Below are positions 9,281-17,894 of a stretch of DNA of 64,000 bases, one piece after another (position 1 is the first letter of the stretch; every line of letters starts with the position of its first letter). The stretch is taken from assembly GCA_900547475.1 (NCBI GenBank), contig URGW01000004.1, forward strand, positions 1 to 64,000, given 5' to 3'. The notes under the pieces are model-generated. The model had not been told where the DNA came from. It did not search any database and saw only the letters and a program-made list of their open reading frames with translations. The stretch is from an uncultured Clostridium sp. Its GTDB lineage: Bacteria > Bacillota > Clostridia > Clostridiales > Clostridiaceae. The position numbers and the translations under genes are program-made.

Positions 9281-10132
9281 TTATTTATATGATAATGATA
9301 TCCTAAATCTTTCAATGTGCATAGTTATATATGCTACTTCACTTTCACAAACTTCACACTCTAATGTCTTACTAATAATCTTTGCTACATCCTTTGATAT
9401 TTCGTAAGAAAGCTTGTACTTTTCTTTTATAATATCTTTAAGAGTATTTTCTATTTTCTTATTGTTCATAATTCTCTCAATTGCAAATCTAATATGAATT
9501 AAAAATCTAGTATAATCTAATGATTGTCTATCTATATAAATTCCAAGTCTATCTTCAATATTTTCAACTATTGTATTACTTAAATATGCATATTTTATTG
9601 TATTTGCTAATTTACCATTATTACGTGCAGAGTGAATATGAATTGCAATAAAAGCAACTTCTCCATCTGGAATTTTAACCTTCGCCACCTTTTCTATCCT
9701 TCTTGCTAATTTAGATGCTAAATTAAACTCCTTAGAATATAAAGTTTCTACTTCATTTAAAAAAGGATTAATTATTTCTTGCTTATTTTTTAATCTCTTA
9801 ACTGAAAAAGATAAATGCTCTATAAGTGCTACATGTATATTTTCGTTTAGCTCTTCCCCTAATTCATCTTGTATTTCTCCTAAAGCTTCTTCAAAAACCC
9901 CTATTAATTTATTATCTACAGTGGTTACGATTTCATTAAAATTCTTCCTATTATTATCATCTGATATTACAAAAATCTTACTTACTTCTGTTTTAGCTTT
10001 TATTTTATCCCCAAATTTCTTTCCAAACCCAATTCCCTTTTCAAATAATATTTTTTCTACTCCATTATCCCTAACTAATAAAACATTATTATTTATAGAC
10101 CTAGTTACTGTTACATCATTATTTATTTCCAT
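9281..10132 (-). CDS. PRD-containing transcription antiterminator, GlcT/LicT family
   Basis: RNA-binding antiterminator controlled by PTS phosphorylation. The 283 aa show the standard layout: CAT RNA-binding domain about 1-60, PRD1 about 65-170 and PRD2 about 175-280. The N-terminus (INNNVLLV, then EKGIGFGKKFGDKI) is closer to GlcT than to LicT or SacY. Conserved PRD histidines are visible in EHLSFSVKR and AIHIHSA (PRD1) and in LIHIRFAIERI and TMHIERF (PRD2). SD AAGGTGGAG precedes the ATG. Instead of a ptsG-like permease, the next gene downstream is the GH89 glycosidase, with a terminator and candidate RAT between them, so that gene is the likely target. No PTS gene is in the window. Confidence 0.88.
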   Translation of the reverse strand: MEINNDVTVTRSINNNVLLVRDNGVEKILFEKGIGFGKKFGDKIKAKTEVSKIFVISDDNNRKNFNEIVTTVDNKLIGVFEEALGEIQDELGEELNENIHVALIEHLSFSVKRLKNKQEIINPFLNEVETLYSKEFNLASKLARRIEKVAKVKIPDGEVAFIAIHIHSARNNGKLANTIKYAYLSNTIVENIEDRLGIYIDRQSLDYTRFLIHIRFAIERIMNNKKIENTLKDIIKEKYKLSYEISKDVAKIISKTLECEVCESEVAYITMHIERFRISLSYK

Positions 10133-10190
10133 AACTTCTCCACCTTTTATATTAGTTACCTTTTAAATTTTTATAAAAAGAGCTTAATAA

Positions 10191-10238
10191 AGAGCATGTA
10201 TTAAATTAATATAATACTATACATCTAATACAAGCTCT
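10191..10238 (-). terminator. Terminator downstream of tyrS
   Basis: AGAGCATGTATTA at 10191-10203 pairs with TAATACAAGCTCT at 10226-10238 with one mismatch, just after the tyrS stop codon. A T-rich stretch follows on the minus strand. Confidence 0.6.
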
Positions 10239-10252
10239 TCTAATTCATAAGT

Positions 10253-11473
10253 TTATTCAATTACAATTTTATTATAATTCTTTTTACCTCTTTTAATTAA
10301 AGCTGCTCCATCTTGTATATCTTCTTCAGTGAATACTCTTGTTACTTCTGTAACCTTTTCTCCATTTATAGAAAGACCACCTTGTTGGATTAATCTTCTT
10401 CCTTCAGCCTTTGAAGGAACTATCTTAGTTTCAGCTATAACATCAAGAACAGTTTTTCCAAAGCTTTCAGATGTAACTGTAACTGTTGGAACGTTACTCA
10501 TATCAACTCCACCAGCAAATAATGCTTCTGCAGCTGATTTAGCTTTGTTTGCTTCTTCTTCTCCATGAACAAGCTTAGTTACTTCATAAGCAAGAACTGT
10601 TTTTGCTTTATTTATTTCAGCACCTTCTAAAGCTCCAAGTCTTCTTACTTCATCCATAGGTAAGAATGTTAATAACGCTAAACATTTCTCAACATCAGCA
10701 TCGTCTACATTTCTCCAGTATTGATAGAAATCAAATGGTGATGTCTTTTCTGGATTTAACCATAATGCTCCGCCAACTGTTTTACCCATCTTTTGACCTT
10801 GACTATTAGTTAATAATGTACAAGTCATTGCCATAGATTGACCTTGGGCTTTTCTTCTAACTAACTCAACACCTGCAATCATATTTGACCATTGGTCATC
10901 TCCACCTAATTGCATTTTACAATTGTACTTTTGATTTAATACGTAGAAATCATATCCTTGCATTAACATATAGTTAAATTCTAAGAATGATAATCCCTTT
11001 TCTAATCTTTGTTTGAAGCATTCAGCTGTTAACATTCTATTTACAGAGAAGTGAACTCCTACTTCTCTTAAGAAGTCAACATAATTTAAATTTAATAACC
11101 AATCTGCATTATTTACTAAAATAGCCTTATCATCAGAAAAATCTATAAATTTCTCCATTTGCTTCTTTATACAAGAAACATTATGCTCGATTTGCTCTTT
11201 TGTAAGCATAGATCTCATATCAGTTTTTCCTGATGGATCTCCAACCATTGCAGTTCCTCCACCAAGTAAAGCTATTGGTCTATGCCCAGCTCTTTGCATA
11301 TGAGCCATAAACATCATTGCTATAAAATGACCTACATGTAAACTATCAGCTGTTGGATCAAATCCTATATAAAAAGTTATTTTCTCCTTTTCTAGCAATT
11401 CTCTTGTTTCTTCTTCATGAGTAAATTGCTTTATGTATCCACGATCTAATAACTCGTCTAAAACGTTAGCCAT
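10253..11473 (-). CDS. tyrS: Tyrosyl-tRNA synthetase
   Basis: Class I aminoacyl-tRNA synthetase charging tRNA-Tyr, cytosolic homodimer. The 406 aa show the Rossmann catalytic domain with the HIGH-type motif HVGH at about residue 47, GGDDQWSNM in the tyrosine/ATP pocket, the KMSKS-type loop KMGKT at about 230, and a C-terminal S4 RNA-binding domain from about 340 on. Length is normal for bacterial TyrS. AGGAGG lies 7 nt before the ATG. The roughly 190 nt upstream contain a terminator for the next gene but no recognisable T-box sequence. Confidence 0.97.
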   Translation of the reverse strand: MANVLDELLDRGYIKQFTHEEETRELLEKEKITFYIGFDPTADSLHVGHFIAMMFMAHMQRAGHRPIALLGGGTAMVGDPSGKTDMRSMLTKEQIEHNVSCIKKQMEKFIDFSDDKAILVNNADWLLNLNYVDFLREVGVHFSVNRMLTAECFKQRLEKGLSFLEFNYMLMQGYDFYVLNQKYNCKMQLGGDDQWSNMIAGVELVRRKAQGQSMAMTCTLLTNSQGQKMGKTVGGALWLNPEKTSPFDFYQYWRNVDDADVEKCLALLTFLPMDEVRRLGALEGAEINKAKTVLAYEVTKLVHGEEEANKAKSAAEALFAGGVDMSNVPTVTVTSESFGKTVLDVIAETKIVPSKAEGRRLIQQGGLSINGEKVTEVTRVFTEEDIQDGAALIKRGKKNYNKIVIE

Positions 11474-11604
11474 ATCCTTACCTCCTATAAAATTTTATAT
11501 ATTACTTAGTATATATTTATTACAACGTTTTATCAAGAACATTTAACTTTTAAAAATATTATACTTAGACTTTATTAAGAATATATCTAAACACTTTTAA
11601 ACTA

Positions 11605-11630
11605 AAAGCTACCCATTTTTGAGTAGCTTT
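11605..11630 (-). terminator. Terminator downstream of the P-loop gene
   Basis: AAAGCTAC at 11605-11612 pairs with GTAGCTTT at 11623-11630 around a 10-nt loop, with T-rich sequence on either side. It separates the P-loop gene from tyrS. Confidence 0.7.
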
Positions 11631-11665
11631 ATTCATAATTTATTTAAATTTAATTATTTTCAATC

Positions 11666-12079
11666 CTATGCTACGTATTCTTTAATACATGATGGTACTT
11701 CTTCAGCAGTATCAACATTAACATTAATATATACATTGATACTAAATCTATCTGTTAATCCAGCTATCTTTCTAAATAATTCTGTAGAATCCTTCATAGC
11801 ACATCTAACAATGTTTGATAATCCATCAATATAAATATTTTCAATATCATAATTAGATGAAATTATCCCACATAACATACCATAAAAACTTTGACAATCA
11901 TCAACATTATATTCATTAGTATCTACAAATCGTATACCTCTTGCTAACTGTAACATTGGTCTAGAATCATCATCAATATAAACGGCATCGCCTTTAGCGC
12001 TTATTTGTTGGTGGTTGGCTAATTCTATTAACCTTTTTGTCTTTCCAGAGCCTCTTCTTGCACAAAAAACTTGAATCAT
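11666..12079 (-). CDS. Small P-loop NTPase of unknown function
   Basis: A 137-residue cytosolic protein beginning with a short strand and a Walker A loop, ARRGSGKTKRL. A plausible Walker B-like strand is IENIYIDGLS near residue 85. There is no other recognisable domain, so it looks like a minimal P-loop ATPase or GTPase. Similar short proteins in clostridia are often labelled PilT-like, but nothing here supports a pilus role. The frame opens at 12088 with GTG, but AGAAGGAG is 8 nt before the ATG at 12079, so that start is used. It is flanked by its own terminator and an intergenic gap, so probably monocistronic. Confidence 0.7.
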   Translation of the reverse strand: MIQVFCARRGSGKTKRLIELANHQQISAKGDAVYIDDDSRPMLQLARGIRFVDTNEYNVDDCQSFYGMLCGIISSNYDIENIYIDGLSNIVRCAMKDSTELFRKIAGLTDRFSINVYINVNVDTAEEVPSCIKEYVA

Positions 12080-12248
12080 TGGAACCACTCCTTCTTTTTA
12101 ATTATTTTATATAGTTAATTATCTTCACATTTCTGTTAAAGATATAATTTAAAACTTTTTACACATAATTAAAAATTCTAGTAAAATAATTTTCAGTACA
12201 ATAAATCTTCTTCACTTTTTTAAAGTTATTATTAGTCATTAAATTTTA

Positions 12249-13394
12249 TTATTCAATGCTCATTGGTAAAATAACCTTAAAACAATCATCTACTGTTGAA
12301 TTTATTAACCGTACCTTTCTTTTTCCTTTGAATGCTTCCTTTATTCTTACTAATCCATTACCATCATTAATAAATCTCTTTCCTTCATCTAAAGATATTA
12401 GCTTATCATAAATCCACATATTTCTCTTATTATATCCCATATCCCCAAACATATTACTTTTAGATACTAATTGTCCTGGACTTATAATTATTATTGAGCT
12501 TTTAGTTAATATTATCTCTATTAATCTATCTATAATTGAATATTCTCTATACATTACTGAATTTTTTACAGCTTCCATAACAGCAAAAACTGGGTATTCT
12601 TTTGGTAACAACGTATACATTTGTTTTTCTGTTTTATCTATCATATCTAATAGATTACCGTTTATCATAATTGATCTAGGATAATTATCATTTATTTTAT
12701 TTATTATTCTTATTGAATTATTAGGGATACATATATTATTACTATCACAAAATACTAATAATCCACCAAAAGTACATCTAACTTTTCTATTCCTTTTGTC
12801 TAAATAAGTTATACCTGCACTTTCTAGTAGAAACTTTTCATTTTCCCTATTAATATTTATTTCTTTACTTTTGAAATATCTTTCTATTAACTCCCTATTC
12901 AAAAATTCAGCACTACTATTTACTACTTGACATGTTTCAACTGTTAATAGTTGATTTTCTTCAAACGCTGCCACTAGCTCTGATTTTCTCATAGTGTCTG
13001 TAATAGATCCTCTTCTTATATGAAATGCTCCTGTTTCTTTTATTTGATACGGCTTTTGCCCTCCATCAAATATTGTTATTATTCCAATATCAATTCCATC
13101 TAAATTAACTATTTCTACTGTTATTGGAATTGGGGGTTCACATCTTGAACTTATAACCTGTTGGATTTTTTCCTCATCCAAAGATTTAGCCTTATTAATT
13201 CCAATTAACCCTTTTGTTTTATCTTCAACTCCTATTATTAGATATCCTCTTCCCCCTTTAGAGTTTGCTATAGCACATACATCCTTTGCAAGTTCTTTTT
13301 TACCAGCTTCTGATGAAATATCTATTTTTAGCTTAAAATCTAACTTAGTACCTTCCCTCTGTCGTATTAAAGATAGTAGTTTTTTCTTATTCAT
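12249..13394 (-). CDS. AlbA_2/Schlafen-like domain protein, putative transcriptional regulator
   Basis: 381 aa. The N-terminal part (about 5-130) is an AlbA_2 (Schlafen AAA_4) fold, with EGTKLDFK, an ANSKGGRGYLIIGVED strand-turn and the QIKETGAFHIRRGS segment typical of the family. The middle and C-terminal part resembles the GHKL-like region of these proteins (EAVKNSVMYREYS, TKSSIIIISPGQL). It is cytosolic, with no signal peptide or membrane segment. SD is weak (AAGGTAA). The gene stands alone between a P-loop gene and the gerK locus. Family members occur as regulators and near defence or mobile genes; nothing here decides its role. Confidence 0.75.
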   Translation of the reverse strand: MNKKKLLSLIRQREGTKLDFKLKIDISSEAGKKELAKDVCAIANSKGGRGYLIIGVEDKTKGLIGINKAKSLDEEKIQQVISSRCEPPIPITVEIVNLDGIDIGIITIFDGGQKPYQIKETGAFHIRRGSITDTMRKSELVAAFEENQLLTVETCQVVNSSAEFLNRELIERYFKSKEININRENEKFLLESAGITYLDKRNRKVRCTFGGLLVFCDSNNICIPNNSIRIINKINDNYPRSIMINGNLLDMIDKTEKQMYTLLPKEYPVFAVMEAVKNSVMYREYSIIDRLIEIILTKSSIIIISPGQLVSKSNMFGDMGYNKRNMWIYDKLISLDEGKRFINDGNGLVRIKEAFKGKRKVRLINSTVDDCFKVILPMSIE

Positions 13395-13508
13395 TATATT
13401 TTACCTTAAACTCTCTATAAGATATAATATTCAACCTAAACTAAAACTGATAATTTTAGCTCTAAGTTTCAATAAAAAATTTATAGTAATATATTATATT
13501 TATAATAC

Positions 13509-13562
13509 AAAAAAAAAGAACAAAGAAAATAACTTTATTGTTGCATTATCCTTTGTTCTTTT
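13509..13562 (-). terminator. Terminator of the gerKA-gerKC operon
   Basis: AAAAGAACAAAG at 13514-13525 pairs with CTTTGTTCTTTT at 13551-13562. On the minus strand it is followed by a run of T. It lies about 75 nt past the gerKC stop. Confidence 0.8.
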
Positions 13563-13638
13563 ACATTTAACAATTAAATTCATCTATTTAATTTAAATAG
13601 TATTCTTCTATATTTATTCTATTAATACTTTTAAAATA

Positions 13639-14766
13639 TTAAAGACTATCCTTTACAACTCCTGTTCCTTTTATAATTAATTTAGTGTTAACCTCTATTT
13701 CAGTAACATTTAATGGGTTATCTATATTTTCATTTGGATAGTACATCTCTACTAATCTATCAATATCAAAAATATCTAGATTTTCTTGTTTATACTTATT
13801 AAATAAGTATTCAGCATATCCACTTATATATGCTTCTTCATTTACTTTAATATAGTCTAATGCATTAGCATCCACTATTAATTCTCCTTGTATCTCACTT
13901 ACTGATACTTCAATATTAATGTCTTTTATTAGCTTATACTTTCCATCCTGAAATTCTAATTTATCCTTCATATTACTATCTAATATTTGTAATGTAATAA
14001 AATTCTCTTTACTTTGAGGGTTAGCAACCTCTAATGTCCCACTCTTTGCATTTCCCATCATAATATTGTAAATTAAACTATTCTCCGTATCTATTTTTTC
14101 CACTAAAATATTATCTTTAAAAATAGATGAACCTTGTATTTCAATCTTTTTATCTATAGCATTATCCTTTAATGCTATTGACGTTAATAATGCTGTGTTG
14201 CTACCCATCAAAATATTACTTAAATAATAGTTTATATTTGATTTCACAGCCATAGGATTATACTTTTCCTTACCGGATAAATCATTTAAAAATAATCCTA
14301 AATACTCTTCATCTGTAGATACAGTGTTTAATAATTCCTCTACATCACCATAGTATACAAATGTACTTGGTTTCATTGAAAATTCACTATTATTATTAAT
14401 TAAATCCAAAAACTTTTTAATACCTGTTCTTGAAGCCTTTTCAGTAAATATATAAGCTCTTGTTTGAGTGTAATCTAATTTATAGCTTGACGCTCTATTT
14501 ATATCACTTAATGCTTCTAAAGCAGTTTTACCTACACCTTTATAAATTATCCTTCGCCCTTTATCTGAACTATCATTAGTACTTCTATAAGGCTTAATAC
14601 AATCTAAATAAACTATATCTTGGCCTAAATCATCTACATCAAAAATAATACTTGTTGGAAATGTAACTTTATTAATATCATGATAATCGAAACAACCAGT
14701 TAAAAGTAATGGTAGAAGTAATAAACTTAAGAATATTGAGGCTTTTCTTTTATTATTTTTCAGCAT
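13639..14766 (-). CDS. gerKC: Spore germination lipoprotein, Ger(x)C family
   Basis: C subunit of a GerA-type nutrient germinant receptor in the spore inner membrane. The 375 aa begin with a lipoprotein signal peptide whose lipobox LLTGC places the lipidated cysteine at residue 25, followed by the GerAC-type fold with no further membrane segment. The start codon lies inside the upstream gene (14-nt overlap) with AGGGGG before it, so the two are translationally coupled. Together with the divergent B subunit the arrangement matches the C. perfringens gerK locus, hence the symbol. Confidence 0.9.
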   Translation of the reverse strand: MLKNNKRKASIFLSLLLLPLLLTGCFDYHDINKVTFPTSIIFDVDDLGQDIVYLDCIKPYRSTNDSSDKGRRIIYKGVGKTALEALSDINRASSYKLDYTQTRAYIFTEKASRTGIKKFLDLINNNSEFSMKPSTFVYYGDVEELLNTVSTDEEYLGLFLNDLSGKEKYNPMAVKSNINYYLSNILMGSNTALLTSIALKDNAIDKKIEIQGSSIFKDNILVEKIDTENSLIYNIMMGNAKSGTLEVANPQSKENFITLQILDSNMKDKLEFQDGKYKLIKDINIEVSVSEIQGELIVDANALDYIKVNEEAYISGYAEYLFNKYKQENLDIFDIDRLVEMYYPNENIDNPLNVTEIEVNTKLIIKGTGVVKDSL

Positions 14767-16174
14767 TCTTCTTGCCCCCTGTTCCTATTATCTTTCTTGA
14801 AATTCTATCTAATTTACCTCTAAAAAATACATCTTTAAATCTATATTCACTTACACTACCTAGTGGGAATAAGAATGGATATCCCACTGATTCTAATTCT
14901 GCTATTTGAATAATATAAATTAATGATGCACATAAGAATCCTGGTACTCCAAGTAATGATGACGATAACATTATTACTATTGACCAAAATGAAACAGCCC
15001 CATATACCTTAGGTATTAGGAAATAACTTAATGTACTTATTGCAACTACTATTATTGTAATCCTTGATGCAACTCCAGCACCTACAGCTGCATCTCCTAG
15101 AATAAGAGCAGAAACTATACTCATTGCTCCACCTATTGGATGAGGTAATCTTAATCCTGCTTCTTTTATAAGCTGGAAGGCTACCATCATAATAAATACT
15201 TCAACAACTGTTGGTAATGGTACACCCGCCCTTGATACTGCCAGCCTAAATACAAAAAGACTCGGTATCATTGAAAAATGATATGTTGTAATTGCAACAT
15301 AAATTCCTGGCAAAAATGAAGCAATAAAAAATGCAAACCATCTTAATATTCTATTAAAATTTGTATAATATCTATTTAGATAGTAGTCATCTGGCATTTG
15401 AAAATTTTCTAAGAAAAAATATGGTACTGTAATTACAAATGGTGTTCCATCAACTAAAATACCTATCCTCCCCTCAAAAATCTTTGCTGCAACTTCATCT
15501 GGCTTTTCAGTATATCCTACTGTATCAAAAAATGAATGTTGCTGCTTTAAATTCACCTCTATATAATTTGAATCTAAAACAAATCTCAAATCTAATTTTT
15601 TAAGTGTATCCTTTACCTTGTTAACTAAATCATCTGGTGCAATTCCTTTTATATAAGTAATTGCAACTGCAGTTTGTGATTCTTCTCCAACTATAACTGT
15701 TTCAAACTTCAAATTTGGATTCTTAACACGCCTACGAATTAACGCAACATTATCTACTATAAGTTCATTAAATCCTTCTCTAGGTCCCTTTAATACTGCT
15801 TCTGTTTCTGGAATTCCTATCCCTCTTCTTGGAAAATTTTTAACTTCACAAAATATAATTTCGTCAAAATCTTTTAAAATTAATATTACATCTCCAGATA
15901 ATACATGCATAAGTGCATCATCTAAATCCTTTGCCATTCCTGTTGCACTTATATCAAGTACCTTTTCCAATAAATCATTTGGACTCTTTATACTTGTATT
16001 TTTTAATTCCCCAAATCCTCTTAATGGCAATATTAAGTATTCCATCATCCATTGACCATTACATAAATCATCTATGAATACTAAAGTACCGTCTCCTAAT
16101 ATTGTTTTAACATCTCTATATTTGACATCAAAACATCCTTCAAACCTTTCTTTTACATAATTTAAATTATCCAT
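14753..16174 (-). CDS. gerKA: Spore germination receptor A subunit, GerA family
   Basis: A subunit of the germinant receptor. The 473 aa have a large soluble N-terminal domain (about 1-270), then four or five membrane segments from about 280 to 440 (one includes FAFFIASFLPGIYVAI) and a short basic cytoplasmic tail. Family signatures include PRRGIGIPETEA, FEGRIGILVDGTPFV, PLPTVVEVFIMM and RLPHPIGGAMSIVSALILGDAAV (spanning about 345-367). It is first in the operon with gerKC. A candidate forespore promoter lies about 20-45 nt upstream. SD AGGTGAT precedes the ATG. Confidence 0.92.
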   Translation of the reverse strand: MDNLNYVKERFEGCFDVKYRDVKTILGDGTLVFIDDLCNGQWMMEYLILPLRGFGELKNTSIKSPNDLLEKVLDISATGMAKDLDDALMHVLSGDVILILKDFDEIIFCEVKNFPRRGIGIPETEAVLKGPREGFNELIVDNVALIRRRVKNPNLKFETVIVGEESQTAVAITYIKGIAPDDLVNKVKDTLKKLDLRFVLDSNYIEVNLKQQHSFFDTVGYTEKPDEVAAKIFEGRIGILVDGTPFVITVPYFFLENFQMPDDYYLNRYYTNFNRILRWFAFFIASFLPGIYVAITTYHFSMIPSLFVFRLAVSRAGVPLPTVVEVFIMMVAFQLIKEAGLRLPHPIGGAMSIVSALILGDAAVGAGVASRITIIVVAISTLSYFLIPKVYGAVSFWSIVIMLSSSLLGVPGFLCASLIYIIQIAELESVGYPFLFPLGSVSEYRFKDVFFRGKLDRISRKIIGTGGKKNAEK

Positions 16175-16190
16175 TTACATCACCTAAAGA

Positions 16191-16220
16191 TATTATTCCT
16201 CTCACCATGTTTAATATTCA
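16191..16220 (-). promoter_or_regulatory. Candidate sigma-F/sigma-G type promoter of gerKA
   Basis: On the minus strand TGAATA (16215-16220) is followed after 15 nt by GGAATAATA (16191-16199), resembling forespore promoters of the GYWTA / GGnnAnAnT type. Expected because GerA-family receptors are made in the forespore, but the match is partial. Confidence 0.35.
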
Positions 16221-16277
16221 TTTTTTTGAGAATAATAAAATAGACTTAGCATATATTTAGAAATTGGAGGAAAAGAA

Positions 16278-17348
16278 ATGAATAAATTATCAGCAAAACA
16301 CTTTATACTTTTTGTCTTTGGTGTTACATATATATCTTTTAAAACATACCCCTCATTATTTATTGCAGAAGGGGGAAGAGACACTTGGCTATATACATTA
16401 ATTATTTATTTAATTTTCTTTGCATTTGCCATGTACTTAATTTATGTTATTGACTCTAGAAAAGTTTATAATATAAATGAAATTTTTACTCAGGGATTAT
16501 CTAAACCTTTAGGTAACATATTTTTATTTTTGTTTACCTTAGGTTTATTTTTAGCAGCTCTTGAATCTGCTGCAGTAGAAACTAATATAATTAAATCCTG
16601 CTTTTTTCTTGAAACTCCTAGCTGGTATATAATTATATTTTTTCTTCTACCATCAGTTTTTCTAATTGGAAAAAATATACGTTCATTTTTAATTTTTGTA
16701 ATAGTTCTTATATCTTCATTAGGTGTTAATACTTTTATCTTATCTGTAATTACTGAAAGGTATAAAGATGTAAAGTATATTATGCCTGTTTTTGCAGGTA
16801 ATATAGCAAGCGAATTTTTATCAACATTTTTATTAGTTTTAGGTTCACTATCTGCTTTTGTTATTGCTTTACCATATTTAAGATATCTAAACAACGGAAA
16901 AAATTTAAAAAAACATAGCTTTATAGCCTTAGGAATATTAGGTGCTATCTGTATTTACAGTCTTATTGGAATATTATCTACATTTGGTCCACTTAGAGCA
17001 ACTAATCTCTTTTATCCTGAGTTTACTCAAAGTCAAAGAGTTCAGCTTTATGGATTCTTAGAATTTGGAGATTTCTTCTTCTTATATCAAACAGTAGCTG
17101 GCTTTTTTCTAAAGTATGTAATTGCAACCTATGGAGTTTATATAATTTATAAAAAATATATAAAAAATTATAAATATTTTACTACAGTTTACACTTTAGC
17201 AATCTTTATATTTGGAACATTTTTATCAAGAAATAATTATATTTTATTTTATATTCTTAAATATTATGAATATATTAATTTAGTATTATTTGTAGCAGTT
17301 CCACTTATTGCATTTACTGCTTTTTCATTAAGATTTAAGAAAAAATAA
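16278..17348 (+). CDS. gerKB: Spore germination receptor B subunit (permease family)
   Basis: Integral membrane subunit of the germinant receptor, in the endospore germination permease branch of the APC superfamily. The 356 aa are hydrophobic throughout with about ten predicted membrane segments, and the family-typical AEGGRDTW motif follows the first helix. Length is normal. GGAGG lies before the ATG. It is transcribed divergently from gerKA across about 100 nt and is followed by a separately promoted zinc-ribbon gene. Confidence 0.9.
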   Translation: MNKLSAKHFILFVFGVTYISFKTYPSLFIAEGGRDTWLYTLIIYLIFFAFAMYLIYVIDSRKVYNINEIFTQGLSKPLGNIFLFLFTLGLFLAALESAAVETNIIKSCFFLETPSWYIIIFFLLPSVFLIGKNIRSFLIFVIVLISSLGVNTFILSVITERYKDVKYIMPVFAGNIASEFLSTFLLVLGSLSAFVIALPYLRYLNNGKNLKKHSFIALGILGAICIYSLIGILSTFGPLRATNLFYPEFTQSQRVQLYGFLEFGDFFFLYQTVAGFFLKYVIATYGVYIIYKKYIKNYKYFTTVYTLAIFIFGTFLSRNNYILFYILKYYEYINLVLFVAVPLIAFTAFSLRFKKK

Positions 17349-17381
17349 TTTCATTTTTAACATATATCCCAAGTATTTTTG

Positions 17382-17409
17382 TTGCATTTTTACCAAATTA
17401 TGCTATAAT
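17382..17409 (+). promoter_or_regulatory. Sigma-A promoter of the zinc-ribbon gene
   Basis: TTGCAT (17382-17387), 16-nt spacer ending in TGC (extended -10), TATAAT (17404-17409). It predicts a leader of about 115 nt before the zinc-ribbon ATG. Confidence 0.65.
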
Positions 17410-17531
17410 AATAATGTAATAAAAATCATTAGGAAATTCTATGATAATATCATTAAAGTACCCCTTCTTTTCCTTAGGTGTGTATAATAGTTATCAAGAT
17501 TAGACCTATGGATTTTAAGGAGGTATATAAA

Positions 17532-17696
17532 ATGGAAGATAAAAAAATTATCTGTAAAGACTGTGGGAAGGAATTCATTTTTACTGTAGGGGAACAAGAA
17601 TTCTACAAAGAAAAGGGATTTGAAAATGATCCTGTTAGATGCCCTGATTGTAGAAGAGCTAGAAAAGCTCAAAAGATGAATAGAGACAGAAGATAA
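17532..17696 (+). CDS. Small zinc-ribbon protein
   Basis: A 54-residue basic protein with two knuckles, CKDCGKEF and RCPDCRRARK, forming one four-cysteine zinc ribbon, and a lysine/arginine-rich C-terminus suited to nucleic-acid binding. AAGGAGG lies 9 nt before the ATG at 17532; the frame is open 18 codons further upstream but without a ribosome site. It has its own promoter and terminator. Proteins of this size and pattern are common in clostridia and their role is unknown. Confidence 0.8.
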   Translation: MEDKKIICKDCGKEFIFTVGEQEFYKEKGFENDPVRCPDCRRARKAQKMNRDRR

Positions 17697-17711
17697 ATCT
17701 TTTGAATTAAT

Positions 17712-17739
17712 GAAGAGTTGCTTTGCAGCTCTTCTTTTT
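17712..17739 (+). terminator. Terminator of the zinc-ribbon gene
   Basis: GAAGAGTTGC (17712-17721) pairs with GCAGCTCTTC (17725-17734) around a TTT loop and is followed by TTTTT. Confidence 0.9.
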
Positions 17740-17789
17740 GCATATAATCTTATTTTAGTTATGAATAAAAAAACAAATTAATGTTTCAT

Positions 17790-17818
17790 TTGACATAAAA
17801 TTTGGGTAATTTTATAAT
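17790..17818 (+). promoter_or_regulatory. Sigma-A promoter of trpS
   Basis: Consensus TTGACA (17790-17795), 17-nt spacer, consensus TATAAT (17813-17818). The start would be near 17825, giving a leader of about 70 nt, too short for a T-box. Confidence 0.85.
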
Positions 17819-17894
17819 AGTAACTATAATTGAAATACGAAATTATAATAATTATATAAAACAGTTTTATAAAAAAAGAAAAGGGGTGCTATAT

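Noticed and set aside
11474..11665. T-box riboswitch ahead of tyrS
   Set aside because: The space is too short and no T-box antiterminator sequence is visible.
17697..17894. T-box ahead of trpS
   Set aside because: A consensus promoter starts the transcript only about 70 nt before the start codon, leaving no room.
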